This document shows positions 43,013 to 53,494 of a stretch of DNA of 64,000 bases, piece by piece. This stretch comes from Tretioscincus oriximinensis (Eukaryota > Chordata > Lepidosauria > Squamata > Gymnophthalmidae). The stretch spans positions 2,242,401 to 2,306,400 of the forward strand of contig JAJVDF010000015.1 in the NCBI GenBank assembly GCA_022410635.1, in the 5' to 3' direction. Position 1 is the stretch's first letter. Each line of letters starts with the position of its first letter. The notes beneath the pieces were generated by a model, which was given only the letters and a program-made list of their open reading frames with translations, searched no databases and had not been told where the DNA came from. Position numbers and translations under genes: made by a program.

Positions 43013-43914
43013 AGAATGTCTGGGATTTTGATTGAGTAGCTGAATGTGTGGGTGATTTCTACACAAAGCAACACCAGTCAATGGGGAATGAAGGAAGTTT
43101 TCCAACAGTGCGCTGTCATGTAGACTTTTTCATGCAAAACCAGCCTATCTGAGCCACCAAAGTGAGTGCTGGCAGGTTTTTTCCACTCTGATATCTGTCT
43201 CTAGCCCCAAGCAGTACGGCAAGCTCCAGAGTAATAGATTACTGACTCTTAGATCCAATGTCTTCTGTCATTTGGCATTTTCGCAAGAAGCTTTACACAG
43301 CCTGCCTCTTCGACATTTTCAGCGTTTTGACTAGGAACATTTCTGATTTATTGGAGTTAACTGCCAATATTTTCTCCTTTAGTACTGAAGCAGTGTCAGC
43401 TCAGAGTGCTGATATGATGGTGGTATATTTCCCACTGTATATTCCCTACAGCATTCTGTTCAGTGACATTGAAATAGAGGGCATTTAATATTATGCGCGT
43501 TGTGTATCACTTATATGGAGACATAATGGATTCTACCAAATAAAACTCCAACTGATGAAAGCAAGAATTGAGGCCAAACTTTTGTGGATCCTTTAATTTA
43601 ATGAAGCCTGCACCCAAGTAATTGTGGGGCTTAAGTGAATCATGGGAATGGTGAGGTGATTTATGTATATGCTAAACAAACAGTATACCTGGGGCTATCC
43701 CAAACATAAGAGTTTGAATAGGCCTTTCATTCCCCACTAGTTCCTTTTCTTGGCTTCTCCTCAGAAAGAGGAAATTATATCAGCTGCCAAATGAAGACAT
43801 AGCTGTTCAACTCACCTTTGACTAAGCCAAAAACTCCTTCCTCCTTGAACACACTGCTGTATTTTTTTTAGTCTGTTATATTTTTAAATTGCTCTATTTT
43901 AATCCATTTTATCA
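43013..43914. other. Noncoding stretch, nothing recognised
   Basis: No supported feature. Confidence 0.25.
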
Positions 43915-43992
43915 CTTTTTATTGTGATTCGCCATGAGAACTTTGGGCATAGGGAAGAATATAAATGTAGGTAAATAAGATAAATAAATTAT
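43915..43992 (+). repeat. L2/SINE-type 3' tail
   Basis: 'ttattgtgattcgccatgag', 'aactttgggcatagggaaga' and 'atataaatgtaggtaaata' are an L2-type tail ending in ATAAATAAAT. Confidence 0.6.
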
Positions 43993-45158
43993 GCCAGATT
44001 AAGACAATTTTCGTGTGCCCTTGCCTTCCCAACACTAAAAATGTTACTATCTGTTGTAAAAAAGAAAATGTGCTAATTTTGGAAGCATCCTTTCTAGTAC
44101 TCAGAATTTTTTCTATTGACCACCAAGTACAGAATTCTAGAATTCTAGAGATTGTTTCCCCAAAGTATATTTTGATGTTGGGTCCGACCAACCAATCATG
44201 GCTATCTTAGATGTCTGGGAATTTGATTGGTGGACTTCACTTCATCATCATTCAAGGTCTTCAGGTGAACCAATAAGTGCACACAATCCTCTGGTAATGG
44301 ATTTGTGTTTAATGGGTAAACTTATGTTAATCAACATGCTGAGTATGCAGCGAAGACTTTCAAGATGGGCAAAAGCCTTCCAAGGTCAAATCCCAGTAAC
44401 TTGATGTATTCTCAAATAGTCAAGAATTAGCAACAATTCTTCCTTATAATATGTCACCCCTCCTCTTATATTATTCCATCAAACCTGTCAGCATACCTCC
44501 AAAGACTAATTAGAAACACAGAAGGTTTATCTTTGAAATTCTTATAAACAGAAGTGAGGAATGACTCACTTTAAAAAAAAATCTCTTTCTAAAACAGATA
44601 CTTGCTTTGCCATTATTTTATTATTTTTATATGATAATTTTGAAAACTAGCCCCTCTGATTGTTCATCAGAAACACACTTGGACCACCATCAACCACAAT
44701 TAAAAAGCCATCTCCAGAAGTGTATGTGAGGAGACTTTCAGCCATGACTTGTTCCACATAGCCCAAACTACCGTTATGTCTTCCGAGGAAGCTAAGGGTA
44801 TTTCCAGTTGGCAGGAGGAAACTGAAGGATTTTCTATATCCTGCAATTGCTGCTCACCATTCAAGCCAGATAAAAGAAGCCAGTCTCAGTTTCTTCTATT
44901 TTTATGTATTGTTCTTTAGTTTCTTATGGTCATAAAAAAGTCTATGTCTCCAATGAGTTTTATTTTGGCTTATTTTGGTTTATTCTTGGTTTATTCTATT
45001 TTTAGCGTTTTCCTATTTGGCCTAGGTAAGGGGGCAGGACTTGGGAAGGAAGGGGGTGTTGGAAGGAGGCGGGTTCTGGGGAAAGGAGGCAGGGCCATTT
45101 GGCACTTGAGTTGTGGGTGGGGAAGGGGTGAGACCAAAATGGGCCCCAGCCCCAAAAC
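43993..45158. other. Noncoding stretch, nothing recognised
   Basis: No supported feature. 44930-45010 has a TTATT-rich word repeated ('ttattttggttta', 'ttcttggttta'). Confidence 0.25.
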
Positions 45159-45159
45159 A

Positions 45160-45425
45160 TTTGTCTCTCATCTGGGAGATGGAGTTTCAAAGCCCTGTGT
45201 CAGACATGGGGAGGGGTGAACACCTTCTCCTAGCCTGTAGCTCTAGCCAACCCAACTATTTGAAAGCATGAATTGCAAGAAATTGTGACTGACTGCAAGT
45301 AGATACATGGGAACCACCACAACCTNGTTTGGAAGATAGAATGTCAGCCTTTGGGCAAAATACTCTTGTAAGCCGCTTTGAGACCCTTTGAAAGGTGAGA
45401 AAAGCAGGGTATAAAAACCCAGTTC
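45160..45425 (+). repeat. tRNA-derived SINE, family A, 5'-truncated
   Basis: 'tctctcatctgggagatgga', 'gtttcaaagccctgtgtcag', 'cctgtagctctagccaaccc' and the tail 'aaaagcagggtataaaaacc' are clear. Head box A is missing. It is joined to the long microsatellite at 45423. Confidence 0.85.
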
Positions 45426-45600
45426 TTCTTCTTCTTNTTNTTNTTATTATTATTATTNTTCCTCTTCTTCCTCTTCTTCCTCTTCATCCTCTTCTTCCTC
45501 TTCTTCCTCTTCTTCCTCTTCTTCCTCTTCTTCCTCTTCTTCCTCTTCTTCCTCTTCTTCCTCTTCTTCTTCCTCTTCTTCTTCTACTACTACTACTACT
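45423..45600 (+). repeat. Compound microsatellite with 9-bp period, grown from a SINE tail
   Basis: (TTC)n with n bases, then TTA triplets, then about 12 copies of the nonamer TTCCTCTTC (one with a TTCATCCTC variant), then TTC, then (TAC)n. It starts at the SINE A poly-TTC tail. Polyleucine frames across it are artefacts. Confidence 0.93.
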
Positions 45601-46869
45601 GTCAGGATTTTATTAAGATCAGAGTGGTATTACCTGTGAAAGATACATCACCAGGCAGGGTGATAGGCATGGGGCTGGTCTCCTGAGAACGACATGGTCT
45701 ATTCTTTTACTATGTAAACAGTTTTACCAGTTCTCATTTCTAACCATTGCAGCGAATAGATGAGTAGAGTATAAGATGTACCCTAGTTCCTAACCAGTCC
45801 AGTACTGGTTTTGTGGGCCATTCATCTTCTGCGGCTCCTGGGTGTACAGTTGTATAGCTTTAAAAAAACTGAATCATTATACCGGAACAGAAGGGAGGAA
45901 AGCCAATGCTGGTGTCTTTTTTTAGATACCCTGGCTGTTCTTTCACTTTAAGAGCTCACAAATTATTAATCAACTCAGCCCTGCTTCCTTTCCTACTTAA
46001 CGCACCTGGAATGGATGGTTCCAGGTTGGACAGGATCAATTGTAAAAAGTGGAATTAGTCATTCTAAATCATGCAGCTGTGGTCGAAGGGGGTCTCTTCT
46101 TAAAAAATCATTAAACAATCATGTATTCCTATTGATTTATTCAAAATACCTTGAAGGGAAGCAGATTAAACACAAGGCAAAAAGTAAACTAATGCAGATT
46201 AAATGGATGAAGGATGGGGCAATGGTTCCCCAGGCAGTTTTTGTACTAATGAGAGGAAAATTATATGTACACTATTACCAGGATAAAAGGGTCTATTAGA
46301 GGTCTTTTGCTTGACATATTTATGTATTTCAAATACTAAGTAGCACAGTGAATTAGGTTTACTCCTGGCATTTGTTATTTTTATTACATCTTCTAGTGAT
46401 AAACAGAGTTTCTCTTCATNGCAGCCTGGTGTTTGGCTCAGAAGAAGAATCAGGGCAACAGCTTCTATGCCTGTTTTATCAGTGCATAACTGATTTATCA
46501 GTGCAATTTTGTACTTTTTAAATTTGTCCTTGTAAAAGTGGCATGGATGATAGGAATTTAATTGCTAATAACAGCTTTATGCATGCACACAAACACCTCT
46601 TTCCTCTCCACCACAGAGGCNTGTTATGGATGGAATGGTGGCATGGGGTGAGGGCTGCCATCTCTACTTCTCAGCCCAAACAGGCTCCAGGACAAAGCTA
46701 AATGTCCTGGATTGTACAAAAGAGTTTTAAAATGAGGCTTTTTTCTCTTTGTGTTTACCTGCCTAGTTACAAGGGGGAACAGCAGCCAATGACAGAAGAA
46801 ANGCAGGGCTTCTTGAGAGCGGTAGGCAGAATGCACGAGAAAGAAAAGGCATTTCCTTGTTCCTACGTC
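45601..46869. other. Noncoding stretch, possible conserved part at about 46300-46600
   Basis: No gene is supported. 46500-46600 ('gataggaatttaattgctaa', 'taacagctttatgcatgc') is non-repetitive and could be conserved. Confidence 0.28.
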
Positions 46870-46907
46870 CTTTTGTAGCAAGATTTTTAGAGATTTTGCT
46901 ACAAAAG
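46870..46907. other. Small perfect hairpin
   Basis: Twelve-base arms 'cttttgtagcaa' (46870-46881) and 'ttgctacaaaag' (46896-46907) separated by 14 bases. No rho-independent-type context, so it is simply a stem-loop of unknown meaning. Confidence 0.7.
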
Positions 46908-47635
46908 ACAGTAATCTGGATGCAGCCTTTGTGTCACACTGCCAAAGCACGGCTCCTCTGTGAGAAATCTAGAAGACAGCCTTGTATTTCCAAGCAACCT
47001 TTGAGGCATCCCCTAAACTATTCTGAGACACTTAGTTCAGAGTAATTTGAGCCTTTGAGTTATTTGTAGTGTTCCTTGAGAGCAAACAGTATATCCAGTT
47101 TGTTTCTGTATAAGGAATGAGAAGGATCCTTCTTCATTAAACTGCACGAAAATGCTTTTAGGCAATCCAAGATCTTTACTCCTCCAGAAACCGCTTATTT
47201 TCACCCTGAAAAACAAAATAAGCAAACCTTGAAAAAGAGTTACAAAAACTATTTCTCTTATGGTTCTGTGACATTTCAGAGATGTTTTCAGATAAGCAAA
47301 TTTGACCTTATCGAAAGATCTGAACCAACAATCTTGCAACACCAGGAAGCTCTAGATATTTACAGCCACTAAAGTTATAAAAAGTCATCCATGATTAGCC
47401 TACATACAGACCAATTGCATCATTAAAAAAATAGGCTGGTACAATTCAGAATAAAAAATATATAAAAATATAAAATTGCATGTAATGCCTTTATACGGAC
47501 ATAGAGTGGACAGTAAAAATAATAGAAGAGATAATTTTCACTCCCTATTCCATCTAAGGAACTGTAAATTCCTCAGGCCTTTGTATGCCTGAGGAATACA
47601 ATTTTTTAAAACGTTTTCTTAAAGAGGCAGTTCCA
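46908..47635. other. Noncoding stretch, nothing recognised
   Basis: No supported feature. Confidence 0.25.
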
Positions 47636-47716
47636 AGGAGGAAGGGAGGGAGGAAGGAGGGAAGGGAAGAAGGGATGGAAGAAAGAAAGAAAGGAAGAAA
47701 GGAAGGAAAAAAGGGA
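47636..47716 (+). repeat. Polypurine tract, GGAA/GAAA type
   Basis: About 80 bases almost entirely of A and G, in GGGA, GGAA and GAAA quartets, with partial mirror symmetry. Such tracts can form triplex structures. Frames across it (poly-Phe/Ser) are artefacts. Confidence 0.85.
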
Positions 47717-47880
47717 TCGACGTTTCCTGAATCTTTATTCAAAACTTGTGCATTAAGAACATAACATTTACAATATTCGCTTTAATTTTTAGTAAATTCA
47801 GGAATAATATTTCTTTGCTTGTTTAGTCATTTTATCAAATGCATTTTAAAAAGAAAATCATACTATGGAATCAATATGAA

Positions 47881-47882
<2 letters not shown>

Positions 47883-47913
<31 letters not shown>

Positions 47914-48104
47914 CATCATCATCATCATCATCATCATCATGATCATGATGATGATCATGATGATCATGATGATCATGATGATCATGATGATCATGATGAT
48001 CATGATGATCATGATGATCATAATGATCATAATGATCATAATGATCATAATGATAATAATGATAATAATGATAATAATGATAATAATGATAATAATGATG
48101 ATGG
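47883..48104 (+). repeat. Compound AAT/CAT/nonamer microsatellite
   Basis: Blocks in order: (AAT) to about 47912, (CAT) to about 47940, then nonamers of the type GATGATCAT to about 48020, AATGATCAT to about 48050, AATGATAAT to about 48097. Each step differs from the last by one base. All six frames are open and meaningless. Confidence 0.95.
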
Positions 48105-48879
48105 TTAGGTGCAAAATGCCACAAAACTGCTACATAGTGCCATTGGTGGCTATTGTGATGCTGATGCTAATGAAATTTGTTTACCAACCATTGGCTGATG
48201 ATACCAAAGCATAACAAGACTAGATTTATTTATTTTGTCAGAGTGGCCCTGCCATCCTGTGAGCCAAGCAAAAAGCCCCAAAAGACAGACATGATACCTT
48301 TGTGATTACCTCATGTATGTATCTTGACCATGTTTCTAACACAAATAAATTGCTATCTGCCTGTTTCTTACCTGTCTGTCTACGCCCCTTTCAAAGAAGA
48401 AAGTTCTGAAGAGTTTAACCACCTGAGAAATGAAACATGGAAGTATTTGAACTTCAGCAAAGTGATGCCACCAAGACACAAGTGGAGAGACAGTAAAGAC
48501 TAATATTACTTCATGTCCAGTTCATTAGTCATGCTTTCCACTGAGAGGTGCAAACATTAGTATTTAAAAGTCAATTTAATAGATGGGCTACAAGAACAGA
48601 ATGTACTGGTGTTGGTCTAGCAGCTTGGGAGAAGGTCAGACAAAGTAAACGTGGACATACACGTAGGCTTTTGTTTTGTTGTCCAGTCACTTAGTCTACT
48701 TAAGCCCCTCTGCCTGCCACTGCCACCCAGATGCAAGCCAAGATATCATCAATCTCATNCTCAGCCATTCCCTTCTCTTTTCAGTCTCTCCCAGTATCAG
48801 ATCTTTTACTTTTGGANCTATCCAAACATAGTGGAATAAGCAAGCAATGCTGGGATAGAACTTAAGTCACTTCAGAGAC
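48105..48879. other. Noncoding stretch, nothing certain
   Basis: At about 48670 'ttgttgtccagtcacttagt' vaguely recalls the start of RTE/BovB-related repeats, but the match is too short. No gene is supported. Confidence 0.25.
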
Positions 48880-49528
48880 ATAAGAACATAAGAAGAGCCA
48901 TACTGGATCAGGCCACAGCCCATCGAGTCCAGCATTCTGTGTCACACAGAGGCCCACCAGATGCACCTGGGCAGTCCGAACAGAGGAAAGCAAAATATGC
49001 TCCTGTTCATGACTCCCTGCAAATCGTATTTCAGGAGTCCTGCCTGTTGCTCCATCCCAGAGGCAACATCCAGACACCCATCCTAGTATCCATTTATACC
49101 TTTAGTGTCCATAAACCTGTCTAGTCCTGTCTTGAAACTATCCAAGCTGTTAGCTACCACTACCTCTTCAGGAAGTAAATTCCACAGGCCGATGACCCTC
49201 TGGGTGAAAAAATACTTTCCTTTGTCTGTTCTCACTTTTCTACCCAACAGTTTTAAGGAGGGCCCTCTGGTCCTTGTGTTGTGTGATAGAGAAAACATTT
49301 TTTCTCTATTCACTCTGTCGATCCCATGCATGATTTTGTACACTTCAATCAGATCACCCCTCAAACGTCTCCTTTCAAGGCTGAAGAGGCCCAGACGTTG
49401 CAGCCTTGCTTCNTAAGGGAGGTGCTCCAGACCCTTGATCATTTTTGTTGCCCTCTTCTGCACCTTCTCCAGTTCCAAAATATCNCTCTTGAGATGTGGT
49501 GACCAGAATTGAACACAGTATTCCACTT
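48880..49528 (-). mobile_element. CR1-type LINE, 5'-truncated: ORF2 C-terminus and 3' UTR
   Basis: The minus strand reads an open frame of about 147 codons (49526 to 49083) from YCVQFWSPHL to LDRFMDTKGINGY and stop, with n at two codons. The 3' UTR ends at the left with CATAAGAA octamer remnants near 48882. The protein matches that at 9486-9920 almost residue for residue, which points to a close common source. The cut at the right edge is at 'tattccacttctc'. Confidence 0.94.
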
Positions 49529-49571
49529 CTCTTGAGGATTTTTTTTTTTACTTTGTTTAATCACAGTTTTA

Positions 49572-49722
49572 TAAGAACATAAGAGGAACCCTGCTGAAAC
49601 GAGCCAGAGCCCACCTCACATAGTGGCCCACCAATTGCACCTTGGCAGAAGAAGGCAAAACCCTCNCCTCTTGCAAACGGTACTTCAGGAATACTGCTTG
49701 TTGCTCCATCCCAGTTTCAGTG
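49572..49722 (-). repeat. CR1 LINE 3' UTR, older subfamily
   Basis: 'ataagaacataagaggaacc', 'ctgctgaaacgagccagagc', 'atagtggcccaccaattgca' and 'cttgttgctccatcc' form a second reversed CR1 3' UTR, divergent from its neighbour at 48.88-49.53 kb. Confidence 0.75.
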
Positions 49723-49797
49723 TGCCATAATGCAGTTGTGCAGATTCACAAGTGTAGTGTAGAGTTTTTCTATACTAAGCCTAATTTTGGGATATTA

Positions 49798-50053
49798 TAA
49801 TACCAGTCAAAAGTTTGAACACAACTTTTCAGGAAAAAAAATCAAAACTACAAAAGAACATTTGTGGGAAAAATTAAAGTATAAAACATATTCTGTCTCN
49901 TGTAACACATTTTGGGTTACTTCTTAATTCCATATATGTTCCTTCATAGTTTTAATCGTCTTCAATATGAATCTAAAAATATGGGGGAGAGGGATGGGAA
50001 GAAGAGCAAATCTTGTATGAAAAAGTGTATCCAAACTTTTGATTGATCCTGTG
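49798..50053 (+). mobile_element. Tc1/mariner-like miniature element
   Basis: Left end 'ataccagtcaaaagtttgaa' and right end, reversed, 'atcaatcaaaagtttggat' are imperfect inverted termini of the well-known vertebrate Tc1-like type (from memory). About 250 bases with no transposase. A TA target is plausible at both edges. The interior ('ccatatatgttccttcatag', 'ttttaatcgtcttcaatat') also fits that family. Confidence 0.75.
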
Positions 50054-50239
50054 TCTCAGAATAGAGACTGCTTGTGGGTAGTAAGCCTCCTATAGCATGA
50101 TATAGCAAGAATGAGGCTGCTGGCACACAAGGTTTTCCTACCACAATGGTGTCCTCCTCAAACATTAGCAGAGTTTTTGCAATGGACCCAGAAAAAAATT
50201 CCTTTAGATGATGTTTTGCAAAATTGCTGTGTCTGCAGT

Positions 50240-50430
50240 CAGGGTGGCGAGAAGCTTTCTTGTGTATGGTTCCTTAATGGATTATGCTAGGAAGGATCAC
50301 TGGCTGAGCATGCTCAGTATTTACTTCCTGNTTAGTTGTCTCATATGCCAACACAGAATCTCTGACTGAGCATGCTCAGTATTTACTTCCTGGCTAGNTG
50401 TCTCACTGATTCCACGTGGATTTACACACT
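50240..50430 (-). repeat. Unassigned dispersed repeat R2, copy 2 (internally tandem)
   Basis: Two tandem units each carry 'tgagcatgctcagtattta' (containing the 12-base palindrome TGAGCATGCTCA) followed by 'cttcctg', spaced about 68 bases. The right edge 'gattccacgtggattta' is the reverse of the start of copy 1 at 5745. Inverted relative to copy 1. Confidence 0.65.
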
Positions 50431-51542
50431 TGTTTTCTGTATTTTGCAATTCTTTCTTGCATTGTGGATTTTAACCCCGTGTGCCTGCAATTTAAGACCT
50501 AGTGGAAAAAAGGCTCATGACGTGTTAAAAACAAAACAAAACAAGATACATCCTATTATGCTAAATTTTCCATCTATGCAGGGCAAGAAAGTCTTTCTTT
50601 CTCCCCTCTGTGCTGCCTGCTTTTCCGGATTCAGTATAAATTACATGGTCATTTCAACTGAATTTACAAAATAATCATCTGGGAAATGCTGAGATCTCAG
50701 CTTCTAGTCTCAGCTGCTGCTCACTTAGCCCATATATTTAATGTTCATTAAGTTTTTAGGACCTCTGCGTCTCACCTCAACGCATTTCATTTGATCAGAA
50801 TAAATTGTTACCTTTCTTTGGCAAGGGGGACCTTGGAGACGACAGCAGCTAAGGAAGATCCTGGTATGTTTTTGCCTCTTCGGTACCTTTGAAACATTTT
50901 GGGTAGCATTAAACATGCTATCAATGGATTCACAAATTAGTCAAAGAATATGTATTAATTTAATTATTTCACTGTTTGCAATGCCTGAGCTTTTTTTAAT
51001 TTACAAAAGATTGAATAAGGGACATGATAAAAATGTAAAAGAAATTACGACCGGCAATTGCATATTATTTATTTATTTAATCTTTGTATTTACATCTCCT
51101 ACTTTTCCCGTTGCATATCTCAGAAAGATTGAAACTGTTAAAAAATAGAAAAGCAAAAATTCAAACCAGTTAAAACTAGTATATTTACACAAGATCCTGA
51201 TTGGCCACAGCTAGCTCCCAGAAGCTGATTCCAGCACAGCGCTGAAGGATGTCGTATACCTGGCACCTTTTGTTTAAGAAAAAGGCTATAGTTTTGTACA
51301 AATGTTGGAACCTGCTACAAGATCCCCAATAGTCAGACATATGACGATTCCAAACTTGAAACCATAAAGCCTTAGGCAGACCATCTCAGCAGTGCAATTT
51401 GGTTCACTGCAAAAATGGATTCCCAGCCAACCCGTGGAAGTATCCACCTTTCTTCATACCTTACTGGAATTGTCTATTGGCCCCTGGACTGCTGGCATTT
51501 CAATCTAGGTAGCCATTTTTTCACCAACTAGACCACACTATG
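50431..51542. other. Noncoding stretch, nothing recognised
   Basis: No gene is supported. 51060-51090 is TTTATT-rich. Confidence 0.25.
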
Positions 51543-51871
51543 CTATAGCCCAGTGATGAGTAACCTATGACACAAGTGTCCAAGGTTTACACACCAAGAC
51601 GTTTTGGGTGACACACTGCCACCCTGATTAAAGTAAAATGAAAAAAAGTTTGGAAAAAAATCAGCAAATTAAAACCAATAAAAGAAACTGACTCACAGGT
51701 GAAGTTAGTAGCAGTTACTTGGGCTTGAAGTGGACGAAATACCAACCTTCAGTTGAAGATTTAGCAAATGAAATTCAGCAACAAAAATGTAAACACTAAT
51801 GTAAACAATTATTTGTTTTTGTTTATTTAATAAATATATGCATCAAGAATAATAACTTTATTCTTGCTATN

Positions 51872-52380
51872 CTTAGGCTGCATTCCCATTACAACTTAAA
51901 ATCCTCTTCATAGAATCATAGAATCATAGAGTTGGAATGCAATGAAAGCGAAGTGAGGACTTAATTTAACCTGAGCATTCCCGGAGCATTCATTCCACTT
52001 TAGCGTCCGGATTGCCATGAGCTAAGAGTTCTCAGTGACTCTCTTTCAAAGTGCTGCAGTAGGTGGAAAAAACCTGTTTTTCCAGAGGAAGGAGGGAAGC
52101 TGCTGAGCCTGGAGGGAATGCCAAAGAGCCCCCAGGCCCTGCTCTCTCGCCCGCTTTTTGTTGCCTTATCTCCCGTGGTCAGTGTACAAGTGGCGCGAAT
52201 TACAAGAAGGAGCAGCGACAATGTCATTTCACCAGGAACTGCAATGCAGAAACCTGTGGTGTGCATTTAGAGTGACACTGCAGCACTTCTGAGCCCGTTT
52301 TTATGGTAACATACTCGGAACGATGGGGTTTGGCTTCGCAGTCCTGCGTGCATTAAGGGGCAATGCGTTTGCAGCCTTAG
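51872..52380 (+). mobile_element. Putative DNA element nested in the hAT (AGGCTGCA ends)
   Basis: Left 'cttaggctgcattcccatta' and right 'caatgcgtttgcagccttag' are approximate inverse complements ending at CTTAGGCTGCA and TGCAGCCTTAG. A CR1 end (ATAGAATC octamers at 51909-51938) lies just inside. No confident target duplication, so moderate to low confidence. Confidence 0.4.
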
Positions 52381-52519
52381 CAAAGGCTTTCATGGCAGCA
52401 TATTTTAGGCTACATCTATAAAAACAAAAAAAAGGCGTGAGATCAAAAGCAACTTAGTAGTGGTAGCATTTACATACTTTGGCCTCAACGCATTGAAGGC
52501 TTTTCATGTGGATTAGAGA

Positions 52520-52640
52520 TGGGAGCTCTATGAAAGCTCATGCAGCCTACCTTTCTCTTGTTAATCTCCAAGTGCTATAACTTCTCCATACTGGATTTTC
52601 TGAACTAAGACTAACACAGCTATTTCTCTGAAATCGTCTC
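52520..52640 (-). repeat. Palindromic-family fragment
   Basis: 'gctctatgaaagctcatgca', 'ctctccaagtgctataact'-like text and 'agactaacacagctatttct' match the terminal part of the palindrome at 32.6 kb in reversed order, including its end 'ctgaaat'. Confidence 0.65.
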
Positions 52641-52659
52641 TATGTATGTCCACATTTAG

Positions 52660-52890
52660 GGGGAAAGTGAGTGAAATCCACAGTCTATAAGCAATTGCAG
52701 ATTTCACTGGGGAAAAGAGGGGACATAACTGTTATCTGGAGCTGCGTTGAGCAAGGCTATCGAGAAGAACACAGAAGACTGAGCTGCAAATGCCCGGCCA
52801 GCTGCAATCCTGCAGTCCTGTTGGCTGGCGTCTTCTCAAGCTGCTCGTGTCCTCGTCAGGGCAAGGATAGACGACAGCATTGCAGGCAGT
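52660..52890 (+). repeat. Unassigned dispersed repeat R5, copy 2
   Basis: Aligns with 16270-16505, with 'gggaaagtgagtgaaatcca', 'agaagactgagctgcaaatg', 'ccagctgcaatcctgcagtc', 'ctgttggctggcgtcttctc' and 'gatagacgacagc' in order. In both copies palindromic-family sequence lies upstream. Confidence 0.6.
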
Positions 52891-52960
52891 TCTTAATGGA
52901 GGACAATACCTTTCACCATGCAGTTGGAAAAGATTTACAATATGAGGTGTCTTTCCTATT

Positions 52961-53195
52961 TAGACAGGTTTATGGACACTAAGGGTATAAATGGATACTA
53001 AGATAGTCGTCTGGATGTAGCCTCCGGGATGGAGCAACAGGCAGGACTCTTGAAATACCATGAACAGGAGCATATTTTGCTTTCCTCTTGTTCAGACTGC
53101 CCAGGTGCATCTGGTGGGTCTCTGTGTGACACAGAATGCTGGACTCGATGGGCTGTGGCCTGATCCAGTATGGCTCTTCTTATGTTCTTATGTAC
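52961..53195 (+). mobile_element. CR1-type LINE, severely 5'-truncated
   Basis: Starts 'tagacaggtttatggacact' (end of ORF2, DRFMDTKGINGY), then the 3' UTR to the TTCTTATG octamers at 53173-53193. About 235 bases. It inserted inside the older hAT, which places CR1 activity after the hAT. Confidence 0.9.
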
Positions 53196-53494
53196 TAGAC
53201 TTGAGCTATAAATATCACAAAATCATTTACATTTCTAGATGTGACCCGGTACCCATGTTAAGTTGGGGTTTTTTTAAAGAATTTTGACACACTGAGCACA
53301 AAAGGTTCGCCATCACTGCTAAAGCCAATGTGGATTCAGGAATGTGGTTTCTTTTTCCCTGTCCAGAATGCATAAAAGAGATGCCCAGAAGTGTGTTAGG
53401 ACAATAGGATAGCAGTGAGTGAGGGGAAAGTTTTATAATCATTTAATTCTCTAATTTTTAGGAGAATAGTAAATTAAGAATACAACAATAAATA

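Larger units (their letters stand above)
51551..53318 (+). mobile_element. hAT-type DNA transposon, 1.77 kb, with nested insertions
   Basis: Left end CAGTGATGAGTAACCTATGAC and right end, reversed, CAGTGATGGCGAACCTTTTG form imperfect inverted termini of about 14-15 matching bases. They are framed by CTATAGCC (51543-51550) and CTAAAGCC (53319-53326), a 7/8-matching 8-bp duplication, the hAT hallmark. Inside are a possible smaller DNA element at 51872-52380, a palindromic-family fragment, repeat R5 and a CR1 (52961-53195). A short frame near 51735-51800 (YQPSVEDLANEIQQQKCKH) may be a transposase relic but is not diagnostic. Confidence 0.75.

Noticed and set aside
45395..45616. Polyleucine frame in the TTCCTC array
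   Set aside because: It is the compound tail of a SINE. No conserved flanking coding sequence.
47819..48214. Open frames of poly-Ile/Met/Asp-His
   Set aside because: All are translations of the AAT/CAT/nonamer array, in both strands.
48660..48700. Possible RTE/BovB or Sauria-type 5' end
   Set aside because: Only about 20 bases resemble it and no second motif supports it.
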